Source of the DNA: Candidatus Aalborgicola bjergmarkensis
GTDB taxonomy: Bacteria > Pseudomonadota > Gammaproteobacteria > Burkholderiales > Burkholderiaceae_C
Assembly (NCBI GenBank): GCA_016708725.1
Contig: JADJFE010000011.1
Span: 12,329 to 76,328, forward strand
Length of the DNA: 64,000 bases
Direction: 5' to 3'
The notes beneath the pieces were generated by a model that searched no databases, was not told where the DNA came from, and saw only the letters and a program-made list of their open reading frames with translations. The position numbers were made by a program, and so were the translations under genes. Of this stretch, positions 18,225 through 27,600 are shown piece after piece. How positions within the stretch are numbered: the stretch's first letter is position 1; every line of letters starts with the position of its first letter.

Positions 18225-18683
18225 TTATGTGACCGGCTTGTTTTTTGCCTCTTGTGCAGCGCTAACGCCGGCGCGCAGGGCCAGGAGGTAGCTGTTGACG
18301 CCAAAGCCGCAAATCTGGCCCCTTACAACATCGGACAACACGGAAACGTGGCGAAACGATTCGCGGGCATGGATATTGGACATGTGCACTTCGACAATCG
18401 GGCAGCTCAAAATGGCCAAGGCATCGCGGATGCCATAGCTGTAATGCGTCCACGCACCCGCATTGATCAAAACAGCATCCACCAGGTCAGAATGGGCATG
18501 GTGGATTTTGTCGCACATCGCACCTTCATGGTTGGTTTGAAAGCACTCCAGCTCCACGCCCAGCTCCTGCGCCAGTGTGGCCAGGCTGGCATTGATTTCG
18601 TCCAGTGTGACGCTGCCGTAGTGTGCGGGGTCACGCTTGCCAAACGTATTGAGGTTGATGCCGTGCAAAACGAGGATTTTCAT
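18225..18683 (-). CDS. aroQ: Type II 3-dehydroquinate dehydratase
   Basis: The 152-residue enzyme dehydrates 3-dehydroquinate in the shikimate pathway. It shows LHGINLNTFGKRDPAHYG (the tyrosine is the catalytic base), FQTNHEGAMCDKIH, INAGAWTHYSYGIRDAL, and EVHMSNIHARESFRH with the catalytic histidine. The opening HGINLNTFG differs from the common GPNLNLLG but keeps the key Asn. It overlaps no gene; three bases separate its start from the gene before it. Confidence 0.94.
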   Translation of the reverse strand: MKILVLHGINLNTFGKRDPAHYGSVTLDEINASLATLAQELGVELECFQTNHEGAMCDKIHHAHSDLVDAVLINAGAWTHYSYGIRDALAILSCPIVEVHMSNIHARESFRHVSVLSDVVRGQICGFGVNSYLLALRAGVSAAQEAKNKPVT

Positions 18684-18686
18684 GGG

Positions 18687-19490
18687 TCATTGGCCATTGG
18701 TGATGGGTTGCGCGCTTAATACGGGTGTCAAGGCCGGTGTTGTCGCTGCGGCCAGGCACGCGCGCAGTTCGGATACACAGGCCAGCCTGTCGGTGGAAAA
18801 AAGCCGCGCAAACCATTGCGACTCGCGCGTACGGATCGTCTGGAGAAACTCGGTAGCCCGGGACTCTTTGCCCGACATACTGGCAAAGGTGTCAAATCCG
18901 GCTTCAAGAAAGGATTGCAAGGAGCCCAGGCCCATGGCGTTGGCGGGGCGGCGCATCATTCTAAGCATCAGACGCAGCCCAGGTGTACGGGTCAGGTGGT
19001 CAATTTCGGCGCCCATGCGCAACACCATTTCCAGCTGCCGGTTGCGGTCCTCGACCCTGCCGACGGTGTTCCAGGCCGTGATATAGCGTTCAACATTGTC
19101 CGTTTCCACAGCAGAATCCGTCTCGGTCTGCATCCAGACCAGTGCCATCTGGTGGTCGAGTTCCTCGCTGAGGATGTGCAACTCGGCCAGGGCCACGGCC
19201 GTTGCCACGACCTGGCCGGGGAAAAAGGTTTGCAAGCCACGGGCGATGCGCGCAAACTGGAGGTCGCGTTGCGAATAGTCCTTGTCGCTGTACAGCTCCA
19301 CCAGAAAGAACTGCGCCGCGCTGCCGTATTCTTGCGACTGCAATAAATCGGCATAGGCACCGGCAAACCGTTGTGCCTGAAAGTGCTTAACAGCGCTGGT
19401 GGCCGCCAGTAGCGCAGGCTTGGACTGCGTTTCCAGGCGCAATGCCTGAACCCGTGCTACCGCGTCCCGAATCGTTTGTGCAGCATCCAT
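18687..19490 (-). CDS. Conserved hypothetical protein, helical, 267 residues
   Basis: The product is soluble and helix-rich, with a central block AAQFFLVELYSDKDYSQRDLQFARI. I recall this block from uncharacterised Burkholderiales proteins but cannot name a function. The start is ATG 19490 (MDAAQTIRDAV). It is three bases upstream of aroQ and probably co-transcribed. No signal peptide, membrane helix or catalytic motif is visible. Confidence 0.7.
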   Translation of the reverse strand: MDAAQTIRDAVARVQALRLETQSKPALLAATSAVKHFQAQRFAGAYADLLQSQEYGSAAQFFLVELYSDKDYSQRDLQFARIARGLQTFFPGQVVATAVALAELHILSEELDHQMALVWMQTETDSAVETDNVERYITAWNTVGRVEDRNRQLEMVLRMGAEIDHLTRTPGLRLMLRMMRRPANAMGLGSLQSFLEAGFDTFASMSGKESRATEFLQTIRTRESQWFARLFSTDRLACVSELRACLAAATTPALTPVLSAQPITNGQ

Positions 19491-19513
19491 AATGTGTGTG
19501 AGTGTACAGTGTT

Positions 19514-19560
19514 GCCAAATAAAGCCTGCATGCCTTATGCGACAAGCGGGTGCAGCTATA
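19514..19560 (-). repeat. Dispersed ATAGCT/CCGC element, copy 2
   Basis: On the minus strand it reads ATAGCTGCACCCGCTTGTCG, then CATAAGGCATGCAGGCTTTA. The order ATAGCTG, CCCGC, ATAAGGC, GGCTTTA matches the other copies. It fills the gap between the hypothetical gene and the DegS-like gene. Confidence 0.65.
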
Positions 19561-19569
19561 AAAATAATA

Positions 19570-20712
19570 TCAACGTGGTCTGGTGCGTTGCCTGGGGCGC
19601 ACGCCGGGCGTGACCTCCAGCTCCAGCGGCTGGTTCTTGCGTTCGATGAAAAACCGTGCCGCCGCGCCCGGCCTGAGGGCGGCCACTGCAGAGAGCAACT
19701 GGGCGACGTTCGTGACCGGTTGGTCGGCAATTTTCATGATCACGTCGCCAGGGTGAATACCGGCTTGGGCCGCAGGGCCATTTTGCAAGACCCCGGTGAT
19801 GATGACACCCTGGCGGGTCTTGATGTCAAAGGTCTCGGCCAGTTCAGGGGACAGGTCGTTGGGCTCCACGCCGATCCAGCCACGGGTGATCTGGCCGTCC
19901 TTGACAATGCCTTCGAGCACCTGCTTGGCAGTGGACACCGGGATGGCAAACCCGATGCCCATGCTACCCCCTGAGCGCGAGTAGATCGCGGTATTGATAC
20001 CGAGCAGATTGCCCTGCGTATCGACCAGGGCACCGCCCGAATTGCCAGGATTGATGGCGGCATCGGTCTGGATGAAGTTTTCAAAGGTATTGATGCCCAG
20101 CTGGTTGCGGCCCAGTGCACTGACAATGCCACTGGTCACCGTCTGGCCTACGCCAAACGGGTTGCCAATCGCCAGCACCTGGTCGCCCACCTGAACCTGG
20201 TCCGAATTGCCCAGAACGATGACCGGCAGCCGTTCCAGCTCAATTTTCAGGATGGCCAGATCGGTGTCCGGGTCGGTGCCAATCACCTTGGCGCGGGCCA
20301 CGCGGCTGTCATTGAGCACCACCTCGATTTCATCGGCCCCTTCGACCACGTGGTTGTTGGTCAGGATGTAACCACCGGGGCTGACGATCACCCCGCTGCC
20401 CAGCCCCGCTTGTGGCTCATTGCCCTGGTCGCCAAAGAAAAACCGGAACCACGGATCGCTGGCATTGGGATTGCGGCGCGCCGCCTTGCTGGTGTTGATG
20501 CTGACCACGGCAGCCGATGCCTTTTGCGCAGCCTGGCGAAAGCTGCCCACGGGCGCTTCCATCGCCAATGGCGCGGGCGCCTCGACGAAAGACACCGACC
20601 GCTCGCCCCCCGGTGCGCGTGCCAGCCATTGCGGCTTGAGGGTCAGCACCACAAAGTAGACCGCCAGCAGTACAGTGGTGGTTTGGGAGAACAATAACCA
20701 AAATCGTTTCAT
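19570..20712 (-). CDS. DegS/AlgW-like periplasmic serine protease
   Basis: This 380-residue HtrA-family protease has one N-terminal membrane anchor (TTTVLLAVYFVVLTL) and a trypsin-like domain with His121 (TNNHVV), Asp151 (DTDLA) and Ser225 (PGNSGG). There is a single C-terminal PDZ domain (GVIITGVLQNGPAAQAGIHPGDVI). Anchor plus one PDZ is the DegS/AlgW layout, which starts regulated cleavage of anti-sigma factors in the envelope stress response. DegP-type enzymes have two PDZ domains and a cleaved signal. No rseA-like gene is next to it. Confidence 0.9.
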   Translation of the reverse strand: MKRFWLLFSQTTTVLLAVYFVVLTLKPQWLARAPGGERSVSFVEAPAPLAMEAPVGSFRQAAQKASAAVVSINTSKAARRNPNASDPWFRFFFGDQGNEPQAGLGSGVIVSPGGYILTNNHVVEGADEIEVVLNDSRVARAKVIGTDPDTDLAILKIELERLPVIVLGNSDQVQVGDQVLAIGNPFGVGQTVTSGIVSALGRNQLGINTFENFIQTDAAINPGNSGGALVDTQGNLLGINTAIYSRSGGSMGIGFAIPVSTAKQVLEGIVKDGQITRGWIGVEPNDLSPELAETFDIKTRQGVIITGVLQNGPAAQAGIHPGDVIMKIADQPVTNVAQLLSAVAALRPGAAARFFIERKNQPLELEVTPGVRPRQRTRPR

Positions 20713-20832
20713 GGTAATTCCAGGCGGGCGGTCAATCAGTCAATCAATCAATTGATCAATCGTGCATTGACCAGGCGCAATTGTAGAGTGCGTGCCACTG
20801 CGGAGGGGGCAGGCTCTTATTACTACGTTTTC

Positions 20833-20982
20833 AGTAGCTGTCCCCGCTTGTCCCACGGCGGTTAGCGGCTGATTTGATGCTAATTTGAGGCCAAATTGAG
20901 GCTAAAAACGTGCCACGGAGGCTTGCGAGGCGCACCTGCAGTGCAGTTTTGGTGTTTTTCATATCACGGGTGATATGATATT
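20833..20982 (+). repeat. Dispersed repeat, long form, copy 3
   Basis: It begins AGTAGCTGTCCCCGCTTGTC, continues TTTGATGCTAATTTGAGGCC, GTGCCACGGAGGCTTGCGAG, and ends with the perfect palindrome TCATATCACGGGTGATATGA (20959-20978). The same blocks in the same order recur at 46343-46483. It occupies most of the 291-bp gap upstream of the cysteine-cluster gene and could carry that gene's promoter. Confidence 0.7.
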
Positions 20983-21003
20983 GCGATATATTGCCTCCCT
21001 GCC

Positions 21004-21333
21004 ATGGCCCACACGCAAACCAGCACCGAACGCATCATTCCCATTCACGCACAGGCTCCACCCAAGCCCGCGCCGGGCGCGCCCTGCAATGGCTGCGGGG
21101 TCTGTTGCCTGTTCGAGCCCTGCCCGTTAGGCGTGCTGGCATCGCGCAAACGCAGCGGCGCTTGCCATCTGCTGCAATGGGATGCAGCGCACCAGCGTTA
21201 CCACTGCGGTGCGGTGGCGCATGCAGCGACCTTGCCCTGGCCTGTGGCCGCGTTATGGCGCCGCCTGGCATTGCGCTGGATTGCCGCCGGGGCAGGTTGC
21301 GACAGTACACTTGAGACATTTCCATCACCATGA
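21004..21333 (+). CDS. YkgJ-like cysteine-cluster protein
   Basis: The 109-residue protein has the pattern CNGCGVCCLFEPC (Cys28, 31, 34, 35, 40) plus Cys54 and Cys68. This fits the CxxCxxCC metal-binding cluster of the YkgJ family, presumed to bind zinc or an iron-sulphur centre. The function is unknown. Its stop overlaps the nif3 start by four bases, so the two are translationally coupled. It starts at ATG 21004, right after a long repeat. Confidence 0.78.
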   Translation: MAHTQTSTERIIPIHAQAPPKPAPGAPCNGCGVCCLFEPCPLGVLASRKRSGACHLLQWDAAHQRYHCGAVAHAATLPWPVAALWRRLALRWIAAGAGCDSTLETFPSP

Positions 21334-22076
21334 CCGACCGCCAAACGTTACTTTCCGCGCTGGATGCCATGCTCCAGCCCCACCAGTTCAAGGACTACTG
21401 CCCCAATGGCTTGCAGGTGGAAGGTGCCCAGGAGGTGCGCAAGATTGTCTCCGGCGTCACCGCCAGCCTGGCCCTGATCGAAGCCGCCGTGGCCCACCAG
21501 GCCGATACTATCCTGGTACACCATGGCCTGTTCTGGCGCGGGCACGATGGCCGGGTCACAGGCTGGTTGCGCCAACGCCTGGCGCTGCTGCTGGCCCACA
21601 ATATCAATCTGATCGCCTACCACCTGCCGCTGGACGCCCACCCCACGCTGGGCAACAACGCACAGCTTGGTGCGCGGCTGGGCTTGCAGGAAACGGGCCG
21701 CTTTGGCGAACAACAGCTTGGCTGGATTGGCGAACAAACATTTCCAAATTCCCAGGCCTTGGCCGAACGGGTCGAGGCTGTGCTGGGCCGTTCTGTACTG
21801 CTGATTCCGGGCAAGACAGGTGCTGTGCGGCGCGTTGGCTGGTGCAGCGGCGGGGCGCAGTCGTACTTTGAAGCCGCCATTGCCTGCGGTGTCGATGCCT
21901 TCATCACCGGCGAGATTTCCGAGCCGCAGGTGCATCTGGCGCGGGAGTGCGGGGTTGCCTATCTGGCCTGCGGCCACCATGCCACCGAGCGTTATGGTGT
22001 CCTGGCGCTGGCAGGCACAATCGCTGCCGAATGGGGGCTGGAGCACGTGTTCGTGGACATCGACAACCCGGCCTGA
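21330..22076 (+). CDS. Nif3-like dinuclear metal centre hexameric protein
   Basis: The 248-residue protein matches the NIF3/YbgI family: YCPNGLQVEG, DTILVHHGLFW, GWCSGGAQSYFEAA, TGEISEPQVHLARE and GHHATERYGV supply the metal-binding His and Glu residues. Members form hexameric toroids with two metals; some are linked to GTP cyclohydrolase-like or tRNA/wall functions, but the role is unsettled. It overlaps the YkgJ-like gene, a pairing that may reflect shared metal handling. Confidence 0.92.
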   Translation: MTDRQTLLSALDAMLQPHQFKDYCPNGLQVEGAQEVRKIVSGVTASLALIEAAVAHQADTILVHHGLFWRGHDGRVTGWLRQRLALLLAHNINLIAYHLPLDAHPTLGNNAQLGARLGLQETGRFGEQQLGWIGEQTFPNSQALAERVEAVLGRSVLLIPGKTGAVRRVGWCSGGAQSYFEAAIACGVDAFITGEISEPQVHLARECGVAYLACGHHATERYGVLALAGTIAAEWGLEHVFVDIDNPA

Positions 22077-22079
22077 GAC

Positions 22080-22104
22080 GCCGCACGGTATCATTGCGGC
22101 TTTT
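22080..22104 (+). terminator. GCCGCA/TGCGGC hairpin with T-run after nif3
   Basis: GCCGCA and TGCGGC form a six-pair stem with a nine-base loop, followed by TTTT, three bases after the nif3 stop. A 25-base identical copy lies at 24555-24579, upstream of smc, so it may be a repeat as well as a weak terminator. The rest of the gap to the DUF1566 gene holds one dispersed repeat and no gene. Confidence 0.5.
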
Positions 22105-22276
22105 CGGTGCCGGTTTTTGCGCTGCAAGCGTGCGTCAATGCCGGGTTTCGTCAAAGACTTCTGCCAGTGATTTTGCATCCAGCACCCGTTCCCCTGAACA
22201 AAGGCATCAGCCATCTTGCTTGCCGTGCAGTGTGGCGATCAATGGATAGCCGTCACAGCTTTGGATGCTCTCGAAA

Positions 22277-22325
22277 TAAGAGCTTCACCCGCACACCCCA
22301 TAATCCTTGAAGCCAAATTTAGTCC
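22277..22325 (+). repeat. Dispersed element, diverged copy 4
   Basis: AGAGCTTCACCCGCACACCC, then TAATCCTTGAAGCCAAATTT, follows the family order (AGCT, CCCGCAC, GAAGCCAAATT). It is in the 335-bp non-coding gap upstream of the DUF1566 gene. This is one of the weaker copies. Confidence 0.5.
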
Positions 22326-22411
22326 AAAAGAGACAGCACGAAAAATATTGACTATCCCCTCTGAACCTTCTGCTAAAGTCCCCAAACACCGAATTACAAA
22401 GGGAGACCATG

Positions 22412-24028
22412 ATGCAATCTACATCCAACCTATTCAAAGCACTGCTCTTTGCCTGCTTGCTGCTGCTGGTAGCCCCTTTCGCCCAAGCAGCCCTTACGAT
22501 CAATACTGACGGCACCGTCACTGACCCCAAAACCGGCCTCACCTGGATGCGCTGTGCAATGGGCCTGACCTTGACAGGCAGCACCTGCACCGGCACAGCC
22601 AGCACCTACACCTACGACCAAGCCAACGCGCTAACCGGCACGGTGACATTTGCAGGCCAAAGCGACTGGCGCTTACCCAATATCCGCGAGTTGCAAACAA
22701 TTTTGGATCGCTCGGTTTACCCGGCAATTGACAATGCAGCGTTTCCGAATACGCCGAGTTCGTCCTTTTGGTCGGGTTCTCCCTATGCTGGCGATTCGAA
22801 CAGTGCGTGGGACGTCCATTTCGGCTATGGCTTCGCCTACTACGACACCAACCGGAGCAACGACTACGCGGTCCGGCTTGTGCGCGGTGGACAGTCTTTT
22901 GGCCCTTTGCTGGGCATCACGCGCCCAACGAGCGACTACGTAGACAACAGCAATGGCACGGTCACGCATACGCCGACCAATCTGACATGGAAGCGTTGCG
23001 CGCAAGGTCAAACCTGGACCGGCAGCACGTGCAGCGGCACCGCCACCAGTACCTACACCTTTGACCAAGCCAATGAGCTCACTGGCACAATAACGTTTGC
23101 GGGCCAAAGTGATTGGCGCGTGCCTACGCAAGACGAACTGGTGAGTCTGGTGGACTACAGCATCGCTTATCCAGGACCGACGATCAACAGCAGCGTTTTT
23201 CCGGCAACACCACCCGATTCTCCCTTTTGGTCGGGTTCTCCCTATGCCGTCGATTCGAAACTCGCGTTGTACGTCTATTTCAACGATGGCTACGCCAGCA
23301 ACAACTTCCGTAGCACCAACGGCGCGGTTCGGTTAGTGCGCGGTGGACAGTCCGTAATCACTGCCACCCCGGTATGCACCCTCAGCGCCAACCCTCCCAC
23401 CATTAGCGCTGGTTCCAGTTCAACCCTGACGGCTACATGTAACCCGTCAGCAAGCAGCTACACCTGGACGGGCGGCACGTGCGCGGGAACTACGGGGGCC
23501 ACTTGCACGGTTGCGCCATCGGCTGCGACAAGCTACACGGTGACGGGTATCAACACAGTCGGCAATGGAAATACGGCCGGTGTTATGGTGAGAATTGCAG
23601 GCAACACCACGCCCTATACCATTCCCGGCACCTTGGACGATGATGTTTTTGTGCTCACGGCTGGAAACAGTTACTTCGGTGGTGGCGGCAACGATACCTA
23701 CATCATCAGCCCCCACACTCTGCGCGGCGCGGTGACGGCAAAAATCATCGACACCGAAGGCACCAACATTGTCCAACTGGCCAATGGCATGACGATTGCG
23801 TCCAGCAGCTTCTTCAATAACGCTGTGCAGATCATGCTATCCAACGGTGCTATTGTGCAAGTCCTGGGTGCATCCAGTTTTATCTACCAGTTGGGTGCCA
23901 ACGCTTCGTCGGGTGAGGTGGCCGGCAACCTGAATTTCGCGCAGTTTTCGGCCGCTTTAGGTGCCAACGTTCCGGCAGCGGGTGCGGCTGCGGTGAGTGG
24001 GACGGCCAATTTTGTTGTCCAGCATTAA
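22412..24028 (+). CDS. Secreted two-copy DUF1566 (Lcl-type) protein with Ig-like and RTX-like C-terminus
   Basis: A signal peptide (LLFACLLLLVAPFAQA) leads a 538-residue secreted protein. Two DUF1566 units follow, each running DPKTGLTWMRC/THTPTNLTWKRC, FAGQSDWR(L/V)P, FWSGSPYA and AVRLVRGGQS. The fold is C-type-lectin-like and is expected to bind a ligand at the cell surface. Next comes an Ig-like stretch (CTLSANPPTISAGSSSTLTA) and a C-terminal part with GGGGNDTYIIS, like a calcium-binding RTX turn. I prefer the second ATG (22412) because GGGAG is better placed for it. Within each unit the segment before AVRLVRGGQ is highly divergent and rich in NNC codons, as in diversity-generating retroelement targets. 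Confidence 0.78.
   Translation: MQSTSNLFKALLFACLLLLVAPFAQAALTINTDGTVTDPKTGLTWMRCAMGLTLTGSTCTGTASTYTYDQANALTGTVTFAGQSDWRLPNIRELQTILDRSVYPAIDNAAFPNTPSSSFWSGSPYAGDSNSAWDVHFGYGFAYYDTNRSNDYAVRLVRGGQSFGPLLGITRPTSDYVDNSNGTVTHTPTNLTWKRCAQGQTWTGSTCSGTATSTYTFDQANELTGTITFAGQSDWRVPTQDELVSLVDYSIAYPGPTINSSVFPATPPDSPFWSGSPYAVDSKLALYVYFNDGYASNNFRSTNGAVRLVRGGQSVITATPVCTLSANPPTISAGSSSTLTATCNPSASSYTWTGGTCAGTTGATCTVAPSAATSYTVTGINTVGNGNTAGVMVRIAGNTTPYTIPGTLDDDVFVLTAGNSYFGGGGNDTYIISPHTLRGAVTAKIIDTEGTNIVQLANGMTIASSSFFNNAVQIMLSNGAIVQVLGASSFIYQLGANASSGEVAGNLNFAQFSAALGANVPAAGAAAVSGTANFVVQH
22764..22896 (+). other. VR-like hypervariable segment 1 of DUF1566 unit 1
   Basis: The segment is bounded by a 25-base block ending CCCTATGC and by GTGCGCGGTGGACAGTC, both shared with segment 2. 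Between them the codons for GYGFAYYDTNRSND are nearly all of the NNC type (GGC, TTC, GCC, TAC, GAC, ACC, AAC, AGC). This is what adenine mutagenesis of AAC template codons would give. No template repeat or reverse transcriptase is in the window, so the retroelement origin is inference. Confidence 0.45.
23222..23353 (+). other. VR-like hypervariable segment 2 of DUF1566 unit 2
   Basis: The flanking blocks are the same as in segment 1, but the core encodes NDGYASNNFRSTNG, again mostly NNC codons. Identity between the two segments is high at both edges and low in the middle. Confidence 0.45.
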
Positions 24029-24326
24029 GGACTATTGCAGCTTTTAGCTCCCACAGGAATAACTCCATTCCTGTCCCGACTTAGGTGGGAAGCCCACCGA
24101 GGTTTCCCACTTAAAGCGGGACAGCACAGCACTTTGTGGGAGTTGCGGGAGCCACGAAATTTGCGCCTTCCGGCGCTCGATGGCAAACTGGTCGGGCAAA
24201 ACCAGTAGAAGAAAACGGCGCACTTGGGTGTTGACAGCGCCAAAAACCATACCAGCGTCGATTTCCGGGTGGATTTGTGACAGGCTCCGGGATACTCCCA
24301 GCCAAAGCCAAAATGCTCCTGATACA

Positions 24327-24371
24327 ATAGCTGCTACCGCTTATCCCATAAGGCTTACAGCCCGATTTGCC
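24327..24371 (+). repeat. Dispersed element, left arm of inverted pair, copy 5
   Basis: ATAGCTGCTACCGCTTATCC, then CATAAGGCTTACAGCCCGAT. It matches the reverse complement of 24458-24502 at 42 of 45 positions. The inner CTTATcccATAAG is itself palindromic. Confidence 0.85.
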
Positions 24372-24457
24372 ATGCAAAAACACCCGACAACGGCCCGTTT
24401 TGATGCCTCATGGCGGTATCAGCATCGCCTTGACCCGTTTTGAAGGGCAAAATTCAA

Positions 24458-24502
24458 GGCAAATCTGGCTGTACGCCTTATGGGATAAGCGGTAGTAGCT
24501 AT
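24458..24502 (-). repeat. Dispersed element, right arm of inverted pair, copy 6
   Basis: This is the inverted partner of 24327-24371, with 86 bases between the arms. Together they could form a long hairpin in RNA or act like the ends of a small mobile element. Confidence 0.85.
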
Positions 24503-24624
24503 GTTTTTTGCAGAGACAGCGCCGCAGACGAATGCGCTCATTCAAACGCCAGATGCCGCACGGTATCATTGCGGCTTTTGGCGCTTGGTTTTCGCGCCGC
24601 AAGCAAGCATGCCATTTACCTCCC

Positions 24625-27600
24625 GTGCGTCTTAATTCCATCAAGCTATCCGGTTTCAAGTCGTTTGCGGAACCAACCAACTTCCTGTTGCCGGGCCAAC
24701 TGGTCGGGGTGGTCGGGCCTAACGGTTGCGGCAAATCCAACATCATGGATGCCGTGCGCTGGGTGCTGGGCGAAAGCCGGGCCAGTGAGTTGCGCGGCGA
24801 ATCCATGCAGGATGTGATTTTCAACGGTACCACCACACGCAAGCCCGCCAGCCGCTCCAGCGTGGAGTTGATTTTTGACAATGCCGACCAACGCGCTGGC
24901 GGCCAGTGGAGCCGGTTTGGCGAGATCGCCGTCAAGCGCGTGCTCACGCGCGATGGCACCAGCAGCTACTACATCAACAACCAGCCGGTGCGCCGCCGCG
25001 ATGTGCAGGATGTATTTCTGGGCACTGGTCTTGGGCCGCGTGCCTACGCCATCATTGGCCAGGGAACCATCAGCCGCATCATCGAATCCCGGCCGGAAGA
25101 CTTGCGTATGTTTTTGGAAGAAGCCGCCGGTGTTTCCAAATACAAGGAACGCCGCCGCGAAACCGAAAACCGCCTGGCCGACACGCGCGAGAACCTGACC
25201 CGCGTCGAAGATATTTTGCGCGAACTGCAGACCAACCTCGAACGGCTGGAAACCCAGGCTGCCGTGGCACAACAATACAACGCGCTGCAAGCCGAGGTGA
25301 CCCTCAAACAACAGCAGCAGTGGTTCCTGAAGCGCGCCGAGGCCCAGGCAGAACAGACCCGAATCCAGTCGGAAGGCCTGGTAGCCGTGAATGCCCTGGA
25401 GCGCAATATGGCCGACTTGCGCCATGTGGAAGCCGAGCTGGAAGCGGTGCGGATGGCCCATTACGAAGCCGGAGACCAGCTCAACCAGGCACAGGGTTTG
25501 TTGTACGAGGCCAGCACCGATGTGGGGCGCCTGGAAGCCGAGATTCGCTTTGTAGTCGAAAACCGCAAGCAGGTGGAGCAGCGGTTGTCCGTATTGCAGG
25601 AGCAGCTGGGGCAGTGGGCAACGCGCCGCCAGGATGCACAGACTGAAGCCGAAAGCATCACTGAGTCGGCCTTGCTGGGCGATGAACAGGTCGAGCTGAT
25701 GCAAGCCCAGCTTGACGAACAGGCGCAGCAACTGCCGGAACTGGAAGAGCGGCTGTACGCTGCACAGCTGGCCGCCAAAGCCCAGCGCGACAGCGTGATG
25801 CAGGTGCAGCAACAGATTCAGGTTCTGGCAGCCGAACAACGCAGCATTGACGAACAGTCTCGCCAGGCGACTACGCGCAGCGAACGCCTGGAATCGGACC
25901 GCCGTGCCGTGCTGGCGCCCGATGCGGCGGCGCTGGAGCACGCCAACCAGCAATGGGCGCAAGCGCAGGAGGACGCAGCGGTTGCCGAGGCACGGCTGCA
26001 GGATTTACAGGATGCCTTGCCCGAGCGCGACGAGGCCCGGCGCATCCAGCACAACCGGCTGCAGGACGAATCCACACGGCAAGCCGAACTGGCGGCCCGG
26101 CTGCAAGCCCTCAAAACGCTGCAGGATAAAGTCAAGACCGATGGCAAACTGCAACCCTGGCTACAGCGGCATGGTCTGGAACACCTGAGCGGCCTTTGGT
26201 CACGCATTCACATCGAGCCGGGTTGGGAGAATGCCCTGGAAAGCGCCCTGCGCGAGCGGCTGGCGGCGTTGGAAATCTCGCGCCTGGAGTTGGCACGTGC
26301 CTTTGCCAGCGACGCGCCGCCCGCCAAACTGGCCTTCATCAGCCCACCGACTGCGCAACGCGCACCAGCAAGCGCTGCGCCCTGGCCGCGCCTGTTCGAT
26401 CTCCTACGCATCCATGACCCGGACCAGAAGACCGTGCTGGCCGACTGGCTGCATGGCTGCTACACCGCCCACCATCTGGAGGAGGCACTGGCGCAACGCG
26501 CACAGTTGCAGCCGGGTGAGGTGTTCTACGTCCCATCCGGGCATGCGGTCAGCGCCCATAGCGTCAGCTTTTATGCACCCGATTCCGAGCAGGCCGGTTT
26601 GCTGGCACGCGCGCAGGAAATTGAAAACCTGGACAAGGAATGGCGTGCGCAAATCCTGATTGCCGACGAAGCACGCGCAGCAGCAGCACGTGCCGAAGCC
26701 ACTTACGCCGAAACGGCACAACGCCTGGCCAGTGCGCAGCGCGAAGCCAGCCAGGCACAGTCCCAGGCGCACCAGCTACAGGTTGAGGCTTTGCGCCTGA
26801 CACAACTGGCCGAACAGGCCCGCGCGCGTAGCGCACAAATCGGCGCCGATCTGCACGAAGTGCGTGCCATGCTGGATGATTTGCAAGAGCGCCGCGCAGA
26901 AGCCGAGGCCCGCTTTGAATCGCTGGACGAAGAACTGGCCCAAAGCCAGGAGCTTCATGCCGCATGTGAAGAGCGTGTCGAAGACGTGCAGCAAGAACTC
27001 GCCCTGGCGCGCGAACAGCAGCGCGGCCTGGAACGCCAGGCTCAGGAAGCCGTTTTTTCCCGGCGTAGCCTGCAAGCGCGCAGCGCCGAACTGGCGCGAA
27101 CGATGGATACGGCCAACCAGCAGACCCAATCCGTTCTGGCCGAGACCCGGCGCGCCCAGGAGGAATTGGAGCGATTGACCGATGCATCCGCCCAGGCCGG
27201 GCTGCAAGATGCGCTGGCACTCAAGCTGGAGCGGGAAAAGGCGCTGGGTGACATACGCAGCGCATACGATGACCTGACCGCCCAGTTGCGCGCCAACGAC
27301 GAGCGGCGCATGCAGCTGGAGCGCGCGCTGGAGCCGCTGCGCCAGAAGATTACCGAGTGGAAACTCAAGGAACAAGCCGCGCAGCTGGGTTTTGCCCAAT
27401 ACGACGAGCAGTTAACAGCCGCCAAGGCGGACCTTGAAGTACTTGAACACTCGATACGCGATGGCAATGTGCGCCTGTCCGGCATGCAAGGCGAGATTGA
27501 ACGCCTGCAGCGGGACATCACGGCCCTGGGCGCGGTGAACCTGGCCGCACTGGATGAACTGGGTGCCGCACGCGAGCGCAAGCAGTTTCTCGATGCCCAG

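Larger units (their letters stand above)
24029..24624. other. 596-bp intergenic region before smc
   Basis: No convincing gene is present. The region holds the inverted pair of dispersed repeats (24327-24371 and 24458-24502) and the second copy of the GCCGCA/TGCGGC palindrome (24555-24579). GGTGGGAAGCCCACC (24090-24104) just after the DUF1566 gene is a further short palindrome. Confidence 0.6.

Noticed and set aside
24029..24624. Template repeat or reverse transcriptase next to the DUF1566 gene
   Set aside because: Read on both strands; no sequence resembling the VR edges and no RT-like frame was found.
24646..25962. 438-codon minus-strand ORF
   Set aside because: Antisense to smc, low complexity and no family match.
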